From assembly GCF_050279675.1 (NCBI RefSeq), contig NZ_JBNNUK010000012.1, positions 62,001 through 126,000 on the forward strand: a stretch of 64,000 bases of DNA, in the 5' to 3' direction. This DNA comes from Viridibacillus sp050279675. GTDB lineage: Bacteria; Bacillota; Bacilli; Bacillales_A; Planococcaceae. Positions within the stretch are counted from its first letter, which is position 1; each line of letters begins with the position of its first letter. Both the position numbers and the translations under genes were made by a program. The notes beneath the pieces are model-generated. The model was given only the letters and a program-made list of their open reading frames with translations, did no database searches and was not told the DNA's origin. Shown here piece by piece: positions 26,771 through 35,645 of the stretch.

Positions 26771-26921
26771 AACCCCTCTGTCTAAAAATGGACAGAAGGG
26801 TTGCGTATTCAATGAATTGCATCGTTTTCTTCCGTCCCTGTCTATTACTAGATCAAGGCGAATCTCTTTAGTTATAGTTTTTATAGCGAGGTACAGTTCA
26901 ATCAAATTGATACTGTCCTAT
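26771..26921 (-). promoter_or_regulatory. panB leader RNA with terminator and competing antiterminator
   Basis: On the minus strand a terminator pairs AACCCTTCTGTC (26791-26802) with GACAGAGGGGTT (26771-26782), followed by a T-run. Its 5' arm can instead pair with an upstream element: GGACGGAAG (26829-26837) is complementary to CTTCTGTCC (26790-26798) over 9 bp with one G-U. Further upstream, ACAGT/ACTGT and ATAG/CTAT form a nested stem-loop. A known motif called pan RNA occurs in front of panB in Firmicutes; this leader is probably an instance, but the match was not computed. Confidence 0.7.
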
Positions 26922-26927
26922 ATTTCA

Positions 26928-26956
26928 ACTATAACAAGTTTGTCGATACATGCCAA
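26928..26956 (-). promoter_or_regulatory. Sigma-A promoter of panBCD
   Basis: TTGGCA (26951-26956) and TATAGT (26928-26933) on the minus strand are 17 bases apart, just past the birA stop codon. The predicted start near 26921 gives a leader of about 185 nt before panB. Confidence 0.75.
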
Positions 26957-26959
26957 TCT

Positions 26960-27943
26960 TTATTTTTCGAGTGTAATATCAGCCGAATAGATACCTTTTA
27001 TTGTGCCATCATCTAATTGCAATTGTAAAACACCATCATTTGTTATTCCGATTGCTTTACCAATGAATACTTCTTGCAATGTTGATGCTCGAATACGATT
27101 TCCAATAGTACAAGAATAACTTTCCCATTGAGACTTAATCGGTTCAAAACCTTCTTTTACATATTGTGAACTGTAAATTTCTAAGTAATAAAGTATTTTA
27201 GCAACTAAAGTTGCACGATCTATATGTTTGCCATTAGCTATTTTAAGGGATGTTGCGATGTCTTTTATTTCTTCATCGAAATCATTTGGCTGATGATTTA
27301 CGTTTATACCGATCCCCATAATAATTGCATTTACGCGGTCAGGATCTGCTTGTAATTCTGTTAAAATCCCAGTACATTTCTTACCATTTATCAATAAATC
27401 ATTTGGCCATTTAATTTCTGGTTGTACACCTGTTATGTCAGCTATAGCTTTAGTCAATGCCACTGCAGCTACTAAAGTAAATTGAGGCGCTTCATAAGGA
27501 GCTATCTCTGGTCGAAGGATGACACTCATCCAAATCCCTTTACCTTTCGTCGACTTCCATTCACGCATCATACGGCCACGGCCCGCTGTCTGCTCCTCGC
27601 AAATGATAACAGTACCTTCTGGCGCTCCCTCTTGTGCTTTATTATGTGCAATTGCTTGAGTAGAGGTCATTGACTGTTCATATATAATACGGTTGCCGAA
27701 ATTTTCCGTTTCAAGAGCCATTGAAATATTTGCATCGTCGACTGTATCAGGCGTTGCGGTTAAAACATAGCCTCTTTTTTTTACTGTTTCAAAGGCATAA
27801 CCCTTTTCTTGAAGTTGCTTCATATGCTTCCAAATTGCCGTTCTAGAGATGCCAAATTCATCTGCTAGCTGTTGTCCGGAGATTGGTTCTCCATTAGCCT
27901 CAACTAATCGCTTAATAATTTCATTTTTCAATGTTGCTTTCAT
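26960..27943 (-). CDS. birA: Bifunctional biotin ligase / biotin operon repressor
   Basis: BirA makes biotinyl-AMP and transfers biotin to carboxylases, and represses biotin genes. The N-terminal winged helix is clear (PISGQQLADEFGISRTAIWKHMKQLQEKGY, residues about 18-50). The ligase domain has the biotinyl-AMP loop GRGRMMREW, the KWPNDLLINGKK block and IMGIGINVN. Length 327 fits the class II (regulatory) type. The start overlaps the end of cca. Last gene of the ypjD operon. Confidence 0.95.
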   Translation of the reverse strand: MKATLKNEIIKRLVEANGEPISGQQLADEFGISRTAIWKHMKQLQEKGYAFETVKKRGYVLTATPDTVDDANISMALETENFGNRIIYEQSMTSTQAIAHNKAQEGAPEGTVIICEEQTAGRGRMMREWKSTKGKGIWMSVILRPEIAPYEAPQFTLVAAVALTKAIADITGVQPEIKWPNDLLINGKKCTGILTELQADPDRVNAIIMGIGINVNHQPNDFDEEIKDIATSLKIANGKHIDRATLVAKILYYLEIYSSQYVKEGFEPIKSQWESYSCTIGNRIRASTLQEVFIGKAIGITNDGVLQLQLDDGTIKGIYSADITLEK

Positions 27944-29117
27944 GAGTGAACCAATCCTTTATCTTTTGTCGATCATTGACAAGTTTATTTAATAGTATTT
28001 CATCGACTATTTTATCGATTACCCTTTTTAACCACGGTCCACTTTTTTTACCGCTCCACTCAATCAAGTCTCGGCCATTGACGACAATTTCAGAACGTGA
28101 TTGAATGGCTAGTGTATTCTTTTTCTGTACAATTTCGGATCGTTTTAAATCGTCATTCGAATGCAAAAATTTCACAGCAAAATCATTTGCAATTTCTAAT
28201 ATTGGTAAGTCAAACTCAAAATAGTCTCTCGCAGTCCATCCAGAAGTAGTCCTAATTTCATAAGCTTGTAATACTTGTTTCACATAATTTTTTTCTTTGT
28301 TTGAACAATTAAACGTATTTAAAAGTTGAACAGCATTTTCATCCTGTTGTAATAAAATGAAAAACGCCCAGCCGTTAACTGGATTTCCAAAGCTCTCGAA
28401 AGTACGCCAATACTCTACATGTTTCGAAAAATCTCCCGGTAAATGGTCGACAAGCCGCGTATCGTTTACGTAACGAATCGCTTTTTGCACATTTGAACTT
28501 GTCCATACTTTGTCAAATTCTACTTTTATCCGTTCTTTCGCAATAAAGCCTATATCTTCTGCTTGATTACGGATTGCTTTGAAGGTTTCTTCTTCAATAG
28601 CAAAACCGAGCTGTGCACTGAATCTGATTGCGCGAAGCATTCGCAGTGCATCCTCACTAAAACGACTACTAGCATTCCCCACAGCCCGTATTATTTGAGA
28701 TGATAAATCACTTTGTCCACCAAATAGATCTACTATTTCTTTTGACCCACGCATAGCCATTGCATTAATCGTGAAATCACGGCGTTTTAAATCTTCTTCT
28801 AAGGAACGTACAAATTGCACATCATTCGGCCGACGATGATCTGCATACTCTCCTTCTGTTCGATATGTTGTGACTTCTACGGGACTAAGAGAATGAATCA
28901 CTAATACTGTTCCATGAGCGATACCGACATCTGCAGTACGTGAAAAAACAGTTTTCACTTCTTCAGGTAAAGCACTCGTTGCAACATCGACGTCATTGGC
29001 TAACTGGCCTCGTAAATAATCTCTTACTGCACCTCCAACAATAACCGCTTCATAACCAAACTTCTCTAAAGATTGTATGATATCAAAAGCGGCTTGCCAA
29101 TTCTCATCTAACTTCAT
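27921..29117 (-). CDS. cca: CCA-adding tRNA nucleotidyltransferase
   Basis: Adds CCA to tRNA 3' ends without a template. The class II catalytic motif is VGGAVRDYLRG followed by DVDVATSALPEE (the DxD metal ligands). The RRDFTINAMAM and EDALRMLRAIRFSAQLGF motifs are also present. Length is about 398. The start was set at MKLDENWQ (AAGGTGG upstream); an in-frame ATG at 29138 would extend into bshA and is less likely. It overlaps bshA at its start and birA at its end, so the genes are tightly coupled. Confidence 0.93.
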   Translation of the reverse strand: MKLDENWQAAFDIIQSLEKFGYEAVIVGGAVRDYLRGQLANDVDVATSALPEEVKTVFSRTADVGIAHGTVLVIHSLSPVEVTTYRTEGEYADHRRPNDVQFVRSLEEDLKRRDFTINAMAMRGSKEIVDLFGGQSDLSSQIIRAVGNASSRFSEDALRMLRAIRFSAQLGFAIEEETFKAIRNQAEDIGFIAKERIKVEFDKVWTSSNVQKAIRYVNDTRLVDHLPGDFSKHVEYWRTFESFGNPVNGWAFFILLQQDENAVQLLNTFNCSNKEKNYVKQVLQAYEIRTTSGWTARDYFEFDLPILEIANDFAVKFLHSNDDLKRSEIVQKKNTLAIQSRSEIVVNGRDLIEWSGKKSGPWLKRVIDKIVDEILLNKLVNDRQKIKDWFTHESNIEK

Positions 29118-30246
29118 TTTTCCGTGCCACCTTCTCATAAAGAGCCTCGTATTGCTCCACTATTTTCGAGGAATGGAAGCAATGATTTGCTCTATAAATT
29201 GCCGCTTCACGGAAAGATTGTAATTTGTATTCGTCTTGTAGTAAATCGATAGCATATTTAGCTGCTTGATTTGTATCACCTAACTCTACTATATAACCAT
29301 TCTGACCATGTTCAATCACTTCTGGTATACCGCCAACATTCGTACCAATTCCAGGTACACCACAAGCCATTGCCTCTAATAAAACAAGGCCAAACGATTC
29401 TTTTTCAGACATGAGTAATTTCAAATCACTCATCGCATAAAGTTCAGATAAATTATCTTGTTTCCCTAAAAACAAAATATCATTCACAAATGGACATTTC
29501 TTTATTTCTTCCATAATTCGATGCTTTTCAGGTCCATCTCCAACAAGTAGTAATTTTGCAGGCATTTGCGCTCTCACTTGAATAAACGTTTTGATAATGT
29601 CTGGAATATGTTTTACTTTCCGGAAATTTGATACATGAATTAGTACCCGTTCATTATCCAATATGCCAAAATCTCGCTTTAATTGTGTGCCATCTTTTGG
29701 TGTATATTCCCGTTCATCAACAAAATTATAAATTGTTTCGATTGGTTTATTTGTTTCGATTAGTTCATAAGTTTGGCGCTTCAAGGAATTCGAAACAGCA
29801 GTTACAATATCAGATTTTTCAATACCATAACGGATTGCGCCAGTAAGTGATGAATCATAGCCTAATACCGTAATATCAGTACCGTGGAGCGTTGTAACTA
29901 TACCGACATCTTCACCTGCCATATCTCGTCCCAACACCGCACATACAGCGTGTGGAATAGCATAATGCACATGCAACACATCTAGTTTCTCACTTTTAAT
30001 AACATCTGCCATTTTACTTGCTAGCGCAATATCATATGGAGAATGTTGAAATACGGAATAACTATTTACTTCAACTTCATGATAAAAAATAGTTGGATAA
30101 ATTTTATTTAAGCGAAAAGGCATACTAGAAGTGATGAAATGAATTTCATGACCTTTCTCAGCCAACATCTTACCAAGCTCAGTAGCAATAACACCTGAGC
30201 CTCCAACAGTCGGATAACAAGTTATACCAATTTTCATTTTACGCAC
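29104..30246 (-). CDS. bshA: Bacillithiol glycosyltransferase BshA
   Basis: Joins UDP-GlcNAc and L-malate, the first step to bacillithiol. It is a GT4 family enzyme with GGSGVIATELGKMLAEKGHEIHFITSS at the N-terminus, LHVHYAIPHA, VSNFRKVKHI and the E-x7-E motif ESFGLVLLEAMACG. Length 380 fits. The start codon is GTG (AGGAAG 7 bases upstream), giving MRKMKIGITCYP, which matches the B. subtilis N-terminus. The neighbouring bshB1 deacetylase present in B. subtilis is absent here. Confidence 0.94.
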   Translation of the reverse strand: MRKMKIGITCYPTVGGSGVIATELGKMLAEKGHEIHFITSSMPFRLNKIYPTIFYHEVEVNSYSVFQHSPYDIALASKMADVIKSEKLDVLHVHYAIPHAVCAVLGRDMAGEDVGIVTTLHGTDITVLGYDSSLTGAIRYGIEKSDIVTAVSNSLKRQTYELIETNKPIETIYNFVDEREYTPKDGTQLKRDFGILDNERVLIHVSNFRKVKHIPDIIKTFIQVRAQMPAKLLLVGDGPEKHRIMEEIKKCPFVNDILFLGKQDNLSELYAMSDLKLLMSEKESFGLVLLEAMACGVPGIGTNVGGIPEVIEHGQNGYIVELGDTNQAAKYAIDLLQDEYKLQSFREAAIYRANHCFHSSKIVEQYEALYEKVARKNEVR

Positions 30247-30351
30247 CCGACCACTTCCTTTCTTTCTTACTTACATCTATTTTTGTAGAATATTTATCTA
30301 AATACTCTCGGGAATTAATTCATTTTAACAGTTAGTCGTTGGTGAAAGGCA

Positions 30352-30765
30352 TTAATTTCTTCGTTCTTCTATTAATCGCCAGTCAATAAAACCCTCTTGT
30401 AGTCCTTTAAGTAGTACCTCAGCAGTTCCCATATTTGTCGCTAAAGGAATTTGGTAGACATCACATAGGCGGATTAATGCAGAAACATCTGGCTCATGTG
30501 GTTGTGCTGTTAATGGGTCTCGGAAGAAAATAATCATATCCATGTCATTGTCAGCAATCATTCCACCAATTTGTTGATCTCCTCCAAGAGGTCCTGAACG
30601 GAATCTTGTAACTGGTAAACCCGTTTCATCGATAACACGTTGCCCTGTCGTTCCTGTCGCATATAAGCTATGTTCGGCTAAAATATCACGATATGCTGTT
30701 ACGAATTGGATTAGACTATCCTTTTTATTATCATGCGCGATTAAACTAATTTTCACAGAGCTCAT
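30352..30765 (-). CDS. mgsA: Methylglyoxal synthase
   Basis: Converts dihydroxyacetone phosphate to methylglyoxal and phosphate, a bypass that relieves sugar-phosphate stress. The hallmark blocks are ALIAHD-like SLIAHDNKK, YATGTTGQRV, SGPLGGDQQIG (with the catalytic aspartate), DMIIFFRDPLTAQPHEPDV and IPLATNMGTAE. Length 137. The start is ambiguous: MSSVKIS (ATG, 30765) has little ribosome site; the internal GTG at 30756 would give MKISLIAHD, closer to the B. subtilis form. It is 8 bases downstream of dapB. Confidence 0.95.
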   Translation of the reverse strand: MSSVKISLIAHDNKKDSLIQFVTAYRDILAEHSLYATGTTGQRVIDETGLPVTRFRSGPLGGDQQIGGMIADNDMDMIIFFRDPLTAQPHEPDVSALIRLCDVYQIPLATNMGTAEVLLKGLQEGFIDWRLIEERRN

Positions 30766-30772
30766 TCCATTC

Positions 30773-31570
30773 TTATAAAATATTTTCTAAGCCGTATACT
30801 AATTCATCTAGCTCCATTACTTTTTCAATTGAAAACTTTACACCTGACATAAATGACGTACGGTTAAATGAATCGTGGCGTAGAGTGAGTAATTGTCCTT
30901 CTCCACCAAATAGTACTTGCTGATGAGCTACAAGTCCAGGAAGACGTACGCTATGAATACGTAAACCTTCAAAATCAGCACCTCTAGCACCTGGAAGTGT
31001 TTCTACTTCATCTGGATGTCCTTGTTTGTGACTTCTTCTATTTTCTTGTATTAATTGGGCTGTTTTAATCGCCGTGCCTGAAGGAGCATCTAATTTTCTA
31101 TCATGATGCATTTCAATAATTTCAACTTCTGGTAAATAGGCTGCTGCCATTTGTGAAAATTTCATCATTAAAACTGCACCTATTGCAAAATTTGGTGCAA
31201 TGATGGCACCAAGTTGTAAATTGGCGGATAGTTCCGTTAATTCTTCTAATTGCTCATCTGTAAAACCAGTCGTACCAATAACTGGACGCACACCATTTTG
31301 AAGTGCTTCTTTCGTATGCTTATACACAGCTTCAGGTGTGGTTAAATCCACAAAAACATCTGGTTTTGACGTTTTAAACAAATCTTCTAAATTTCTAAAA
31401 ACAGGTACATGATAAGTATTAGGGAATTCTGTATAATTCTCCAGTGAATTTGCGATTTCTCTATGGTCAAGTACTGCTACTAATTCCATTTGATCGCTCT
31501 TCATTACTGTATGTACAGCTTCGGATCCCATTTTACCTCTTGGCCCAGCTATTGCAACACGAATTGTCAT
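30773..31570 (-). CDS. dapB: 4-hydroxy-tetrahydrodipicolinate reductase
   Basis: NAD(P)H-dependent reductase of the lysine/diaminopimelate pathway, which also supplies dipicolinate for spores. The dinucleotide-binding motif is IAGPRGKMGSEAV, and the active-site block is IIEMHHDRKLDAPSGTA. The C-terminus QQVLFGGEGQLLTLRHDSFNRTSFMSGV is conserved. Length 265 fits. The start overlaps the ypjD stop by one base (TAATG). Confidence 0.96.
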   Translation of the reverse strand: MTIRVAIAGPRGKMGSEAVHTVMKSDQMELVAVLDHREIANSLENYTEFPNTYHVPVFRNLEDLFKTSKPDVFVDLTTPEAVYKHTKEALQNGVRPVIGTTGFTDEQLEELTELSANLQLGAIIAPNFAIGAVLMMKFSQMAAAYLPEVEIIEMHHDRKLDAPSGTAIKTAQLIQENRRSHKQGHPDEVETLPGARGADFEGLRIHSVRLPGLVAHQQVLFGGEGQLLTLRHDSFNRTSFMSGVKFSIEKVMELDELVYGLENIL

Positions 31571-31905
31571 TAATTTTCTTCCTTTCTAGTCCAGCGATCT
31601 TTGTCGCGTGTTTCAAATTTATGTAAAACTCTTTGTAAAGCTTCTGCCATATCAATATTTTCTGCATTTGCAAAACAGATGAGGACAAATAAAAAGTCTC
31701 CAAATTCCTCTTCTAATGATTTGACTGCTTCTGTAGGCTTTTTCTTTTTCATGCCATAGACATTTTGCACTTCTCTTGATAATTCGCCAAGTTCTTCTGT
31801 CAATCGTGCTAATAATTCAAATGGCGGAAAGTAACCTTCCTTAAACTGTCCTATGTATTCATCTACTTGTTTTTGCATTTGTTGCATTGTTACATCCTTG
31901 CTCAT
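31570..31905 (-). CDS. ypjD: MazG-like nucleotide pyrophosphohydrolase (YpjD)
   Basis: A 111-residue all-alpha NTP pyrophosphohydrolase-type protein. Acidic metal-binding motifs are present (LTEELGELSREVQ and LEEEFGDFLFVLICFANAENI), matching the E-x2-E ... E-x2-D signature of MazG-like proteins. It probably hydrolyses a non-canonical nucleotide. It is the first gene of the ypjD-dapB-mgsA-bshA-cca-birA operon, directly behind a consensus promoter. Confidence 0.87.
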   Translation of the reverse strand: MSKDVTMQQMQKQVDEYIGQFKEGYFPPFELLARLTEELGELSREVQNVYGMKKKKPTEAVKSLEEEFGDFLFVLICFANAENIDMAEALQRVLHKFETRDKDRWTRKEEN

Positions 31906-31926
31906 ATATACAACTCTCCTCTATTC

Positions 31927-31956
31927 ATCGTAATCAATAATACTTGTAGTTGTCAA
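31927..31956 (-). promoter_or_regulatory. Promoter of the ypjD-dapB operon
   Basis: A consensus TTGACA (31951-31956) and TACGAT (31927-31932) on the minus strand are 18 bases apart. The expected transcript starts only about 15 bases before the ypjD ATG. Confidence 0.65.
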
Positions 31957-32149
31957 AATGTCGAAAATACAAGATAATATATTTCTATAAAAGAAAATAT
32001 GTAAACTCTTCCATATGGTTTATCAAGAGTGATTGCCATTGACCTCTCTCTATTGTAAATCAAATAGGTAATGGATAAACTACTTATTCAGTTTTTCTTA
32101 CAGCCATTTCTATTATACAGTCTACTAACCAAAAATGAGGTGAAAATCA

Positions 32150-33016
32150 ATGCCAAATATTAAATTAAAAAATGTACTGTTTATTATTCTCGGTGCAGCT
32201 ATCTTCAGTTTTGGATTTATTCATTTTAACGTTCAAAATGAACTAGGAGAAGGCGGCTTTACAGGAATCACTTTAATTTTGTATTTCGTTTTCAAATGGG
32301 ATCCAGCATTGATGAACTTAGTACTAAATGTACCGATGTTTATACTCGGTTGGAAATTACTTGGACGTAAAATGTTTGTTTATACATTGATTGGAACAGT
32401 TTCTGTCTCTGTTTTCATGAAAATCTTCCAAATTTATCAGATTGATATTGGTTTGAAGGACGATATGTTCTTAGTTGCATTATTCGCAGGTGTTTTCCTA
32501 GGTGCTGGACTCGGTATTATTTTCCGATATGGCGGTACTACTGGAGGCGTTGATATTATTGCACGTCTAGTTAATAAATATATCGGATGGCCGATGGGAA
32601 AAACAATGTTCATGTTTGACGCTATCGTAATTGTACTGTCGTGGACAACTTTTCTTAATTCACGTTCAATGATGTATACACTTGTCGCTGTCTTCGTCAG
32701 TGCTCGAGTAATTGACTTCGTACAAGATGGTGCGTATGCTGCAAGAGGAGCAATTATTATTTCCGGTAAACAAGATGAAATTGCCGACCGTATAACTAAA
32801 CAAATGGACAGAGGCGTCACAATTTTAAATGGACATGGTCATTACACTAAAGAAGACCGTGAAGTTATCTATTGTGTAGTGGCAAAAAACGAATTATTTA
32901 AACTAAAAAGTATTATACAATCCGTTGACCCTCATGCATTTGTTTCTGTCTCAGAAGTTCATGATGTAATTGGAGAGGGTTTTACATTGGACGATAAGAA
33001 ACAACCAATCGAATGA
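32150..33016 (+). CDS. ypjC: YitT family membrane protein with DUF2179 (YpjC)
   Basis: A 288-residue membrane protein of the YitT/DUF161 family with about five transmembrane helices in the first 210 residues (FIILGAAIFSFGFI, VFLGAGLGIIFRYGGTTGGVDIIARL). A cytoplasmic DUF2179 domain follows (GVTILNGHGHYTKEDREVIYCVVAKNE). The function is unknown. GAGGTG lies 7 bases before the ATG. It is divergent from ypjD as in B. subtilis and has its own terminator. B. subtilis ypjB, which normally lies beyond, is replaced here by other genes. Confidence 0.9.
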   Translation: MPNIKLKNVLFIILGAAIFSFGFIHFNVQNELGEGGFTGITLILYFVFKWDPALMNLVLNVPMFILGWKLLGRKMFVYTLIGTVSVSVFMKIFQIYQIDIGLKDDMFLVALFAGVFLGAGLGIIFRYGGTTGGVDIIARLVNKYIGWPMGKTMFMFDAIVIVLSWTTFLNSRSMMYTLVAVFVSARVIDFVQDGAYAARGAIIISGKQDEIADRITKQMDRGVTILNGHGHYTKEDREVIYCVVAKNELFKLKSIIQSVDPHAFVSVSEVHDVIGEGFTLDDKKQPIE

Positions 33017-33030
33017 TTATTTTTTCCAAA

Positions 33031-33060
33031 GCAGATAGAACAACACTATCTGCTTTTTTT
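33031..33060 (+). terminator. Terminator of ypjC
   Basis: GCAGATAG pairs with CTATCTGC around a 7-nt loop, followed by seven Ts on the plus strand. Confidence 0.9.
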
Positions 33061-33808
33061 GTTGCTAAAAGAATTTTTTATTTTGGATTTCAACGTCTGT
33101 AAAATTTAATTGAAGTTATGCATATCTCATATTCGCAATTTAAAATCATAGAAACGTAATAGTTTTATAAGATAGCGCTCTGTTTGACTTAATTGTTGAT
33201 CTTTTTCAAATTCTTATGTGTTTTTGAGATAAAACAAGGTGCTTGTAAAAAAAGTACAATTACTATGCAAATATATAATTCACAATAAATGTTACTCTAT
33301 TATTAAAAGTGGTGATACTTTGTCAGACTTCTTTAGCAAATATGCAAAATATGTAGTGCTACATATTTTAACATTTGAATTAATTTATTTCGGTATTCCA
33401 GATTATATAAAACGTGTGTTTGTTTATGAGTATCTTATATTTTTCGGATTTTGTTACTTACTTAGTATTCTTCATGATTTTTTTAATCCAAGTAAAAAAC
33501 AGATACATTACTACGTGTAATCATCATTAGTTCTCTCGTCTTATTGATTACATCAATCTTCTATAAAGCCACGCTTTCGGTTATTTTTTTGTGTTAATGT
33601 TCGTAGCGGCTAGTTTCTCAATTCATTTGGAAATCAAGCCAAATAAGAAAAACAATTAATAGGATTAATATCTATTTAATTATTTTCATTTTTAATAGCA
33701 ATACTTATTAGTAGTACATCCGGACTATTACATAGGCTTGGGTTTAAGTAGGTTGGAGATGTTAAAATTAGTCGAATATCAATATTATAATTAAACAGAT
33801 TATAAGAT
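33061..33808. other. AT-rich gap with at most one small ORF
   Basis: About 750 very AT-rich bases between the ypjC terminator and the NlpC/P60 gene terminator. Apart from the weak ORF at 33320-33520 and short hydrophobic open frames around 33560-33660 with no ribosome site, I see nothing. B. subtilis carries ypjB near this point, so this may be a decayed or replaced segment. Confidence 0.5.
33320..33520 (+). CDS. Possible small membrane protein
   Basis: An open frame of about 66 codons from a TTG (weak GGTGAT site, 4 bases upstream) gives two hydrophobic segments (YVVLHILTFELIYFGI and YLIFFGFCYLLSIL) and a charged end (DFFNPSKKQ). The frame stays open upstream to 33239 without a good start. 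AT-rich DNA often gives hydrophobic frames by chance, so this is a weak call. Confidence 0.3.
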   Translation: MSDFFSKYAKYVVLHILTFELIYFGIPDYIKRVFVYEYLIFFGFCYLLSILHDFFNPSKKQIHYYV

Positions 33809-33853
33809 AAAAAAAGCCCGCAACACTGGAATTTCTCCACTGTTGCGGGCTTT
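33809..33853 (-). terminator. Terminator of the NlpC/P60 gene
   Basis: AAAGCCCGCAACA pairs with TGTTGCGGGCTTT, with further pairing inside, then seven Ts on the minus strand. Confidence 0.93.
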
Positions 33854-33862
33854 AACTTTATT

Positions 33863-34636
33863 TTAACGGAAAGTACCATAACTCATGATACGTGGACCCC
33901 AGTAACTACCTTTTGCGATACTTTGATATTGAACTTTGTTACCTGCAGCATGTAAAACTTGACCATTACCCGCATATAATCCTACGTGTGTAATATAATC
34001 TCCACCAGGATTTTCAGAGAAGAAGATTAAATCTCCAACTTGTGGGTTACTTGTATAGGCTGCTGCTGCACGTTGCGCACGACTGTTACGAGGTATTGTA
34101 CCTTGTCCAGCTTGTTTGTACACATATTGTGTGAAACCACTGCAATCGAATCCAGAAGGTGAAGTACCTCCCCAAACATAAGGTACGCCTAAGTATTTTC
34201 TACCAGCATTAATAATATCTGATCCAGTTTCACTATTTGAAACTTTGCTTACTTTTTTATATTTTGTTAAATATGCTGAAGACATCCAACCTGTTTTACC
34301 GTTATAAGAAACTTTATACCAAGTTGTACCTTTGACTTTTTTCTTATAAGTTGCTTTAACTACAGCACCTTTTTTAGCAGTTAATAATACTTTTGAAGTT
34401 GTATTAGCACTAGTACGCATATTTAAAGCTGCTGTTGTTTTATATTTGCCGCTAATTTTAGTAGCTTTTGAACTAGCAACCATTGTGATCGCATTTGATT
34501 TATGTACATCATTATTCGAAGTTGTTAGTGATTCTGCAGAAGCTGTATTTTGTTGACCATTTGTTAATCCCGTAAATGAAATCGTTAAAGCTAATGTACC
34601 TGCTGTAATTGCTGTAAATAGATTTTTCTTTTTCAT
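33863..34636 (-). CDS. Secreted SH3b-NlpC/P60 peptidoglycan hydrolase
   Basis: A 257-residue secreted cell-wall endopeptidase. The signal peptide (MKKKNLFTAITAGTLALTIS...) ends near AEA/ASA around residue 34. An SH3b wall-binding domain (about residues 62-128: LNMRTSANTTSKVLLTAKKGAVVKA) precedes the catalytic NlpC/P60 domain (about 140-257). The catalytic cysteine is in PSGFDCSGFTQYVY, the histidines in ITHVGLYAG and VLHAAGN. It probably cuts gamma-D-Glu-meso-DAP bonds. This gene is not part of the B. subtilis gene order, so it was inserted or moved here. Confidence 0.92.
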   Translation of the reverse strand: MKKKNLFTAITAGTLALTISFTGLTNGQQNTASAESLTTSNNDVHKSNAITMVASSKATKISGKYKTTAALNMRTSANTTSKVLLTAKKGAVVKATYKKKVKGTTWYKVSYNGKTGWMSSAYLTKYKKVSKVSNSETGSDIINAGRKYLGVPYVWGGTSPSGFDCSGFTQYVYKQAGQGTIPRNSRAQRAAAAYTSNPQVGDLIFFSENPGGDYITHVGLYAGNGQVLHAAGNKVQYQSIAKGSYWGPRIMSYGTFR

Positions 34637-34858
34637 TGATTTAAACTCTCCAATATTTATTCAAACTATTATAAGTTGATTTATTTTTTTAATTTAGTAA
34701 TTGTTTTTTCTACAAGACTAACTTTACAGAAATTAATTGTAATAAACAATGCTATTTCAATTACAGATATATTACAGTTTGACTACAAAGTAACCGAGTT
34801 TTCTAACATTATTTTGATTTTATCTGTTTTTCACCACATAATTTCCCATTTTTATACC

Positions 34859-34897
34859 AAAAAAGACCTTTGACTGATTTCTCAGTTCAAAGGTCTT
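34859..34897 (-). terminator. Terminator of the membrane metallopeptidase gene
   Basis: AGACCTTTGA pairs with TCAAAGGTCT, with an inner ACTGA/TCAGT extension, followed by six Ts on the minus strand. Confidence 0.93.
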
Positions 34898-34923
34898 CCA
34901 TTTTGTAGTAGTACAGTTAATTT

Positions 34924-35610
34924 TTAGTCTTCGTTATTCATACCCGTGTAAATTAACACTAAACGAAGCAATTCCATAACAGCAGTCGCAGCCGCTGCAA
35001 CATAAGTTAATGCTGCTGCACTTAAAACTTTTCTTGCATATGGCTCTTCTTCGTTACGGATAATACCATGTTCAACAATCTGATTCATTGCACGTTTTGA
35101 AGCATCGAATTCAACTGGTAATGTAACTAATTGGAATACAACTCCTGCCGCAAGCAATACGATTCCCACTAGTAACAAAGGTTGCATAGTTGCAATTAAA
35201 CCAATCATAATGAAAATCCATGATGCATTTGAAGAAATATTTGCTACAGGAACTAATCGAGATCGTAATGTTAAAAAAGAATATGCTTCTTTATGTTGTA
35301 TTGCGTGTCCGCATTCATGGGCTGCTACAGCAGTTCCTGCTACAGAAGCTTCATGATAGTTGTGAGTAGATAGAGCAACCGTTTTTGTTTCTGGATTATA
35401 GTGGTCAGATAAAAAACCTTGTTGTTCTACTACGCGGACATTACTTAACCCATTCTGATCTAAGATTAATCTTGCAACTTCAGCACCAGTCATACCAGAA
35501 GTTGAACGAACTTGTGAGTACCGTTTATACGTTTTTTTTACTTTCATTTGAGCGTAAATCGGTAACAGTAATAATACGATAAAATATACGATGTACATCG
35601 CAGTTGACAA
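34924..35610 (-). CDS. Membrane zinc metallopeptidase (YugP-like)
   Basis: A membrane protein of the neutral zinc metallopeptidase family seen in B. subtilis YugP. The N-terminal helix (YIVYFIVLLLLPIYAQM) is followed by the catalytic HEXXH in AAHECGHAIQHKEAY near residue 110, then two further membrane helices (ASWIFIMIGLIATM, LLVGIVLLAAGVVFQLV) and a C-terminal hydrophobic stretch. I set the start at TTG (MSTAMYIVYF), 9 bases after GGAGG; the ATG at 35619 is only one codon from the site. Substrates are unknown. It lies downstream of ypjA and may share its transcript. Confidence 0.85.
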   Translation of the reverse strand: MSTAMYIVYFIVLLLLPIYAQMKVKKTYKRYSQVRSTSGMTGAEVARLILDQNGLSNVRVVEQQGFLSDHYNPETKTVALSTHNYHEASVAGTAVAAHECGHAIQHKEAYSFLTLRSRLVPVANISSNASWIFIMIGLIATMQPLLLVGIVLLAAGVVFQLVTLPVEFDASKRAMNQIVEHGIIRNEEEPYARKVLSAAALTYVAAAATAVMELLRLVLIYTGMNNED

Positions 35611-35645
35611 ACTAACCATCCTCCTAACACTAGCTTACTATTATT

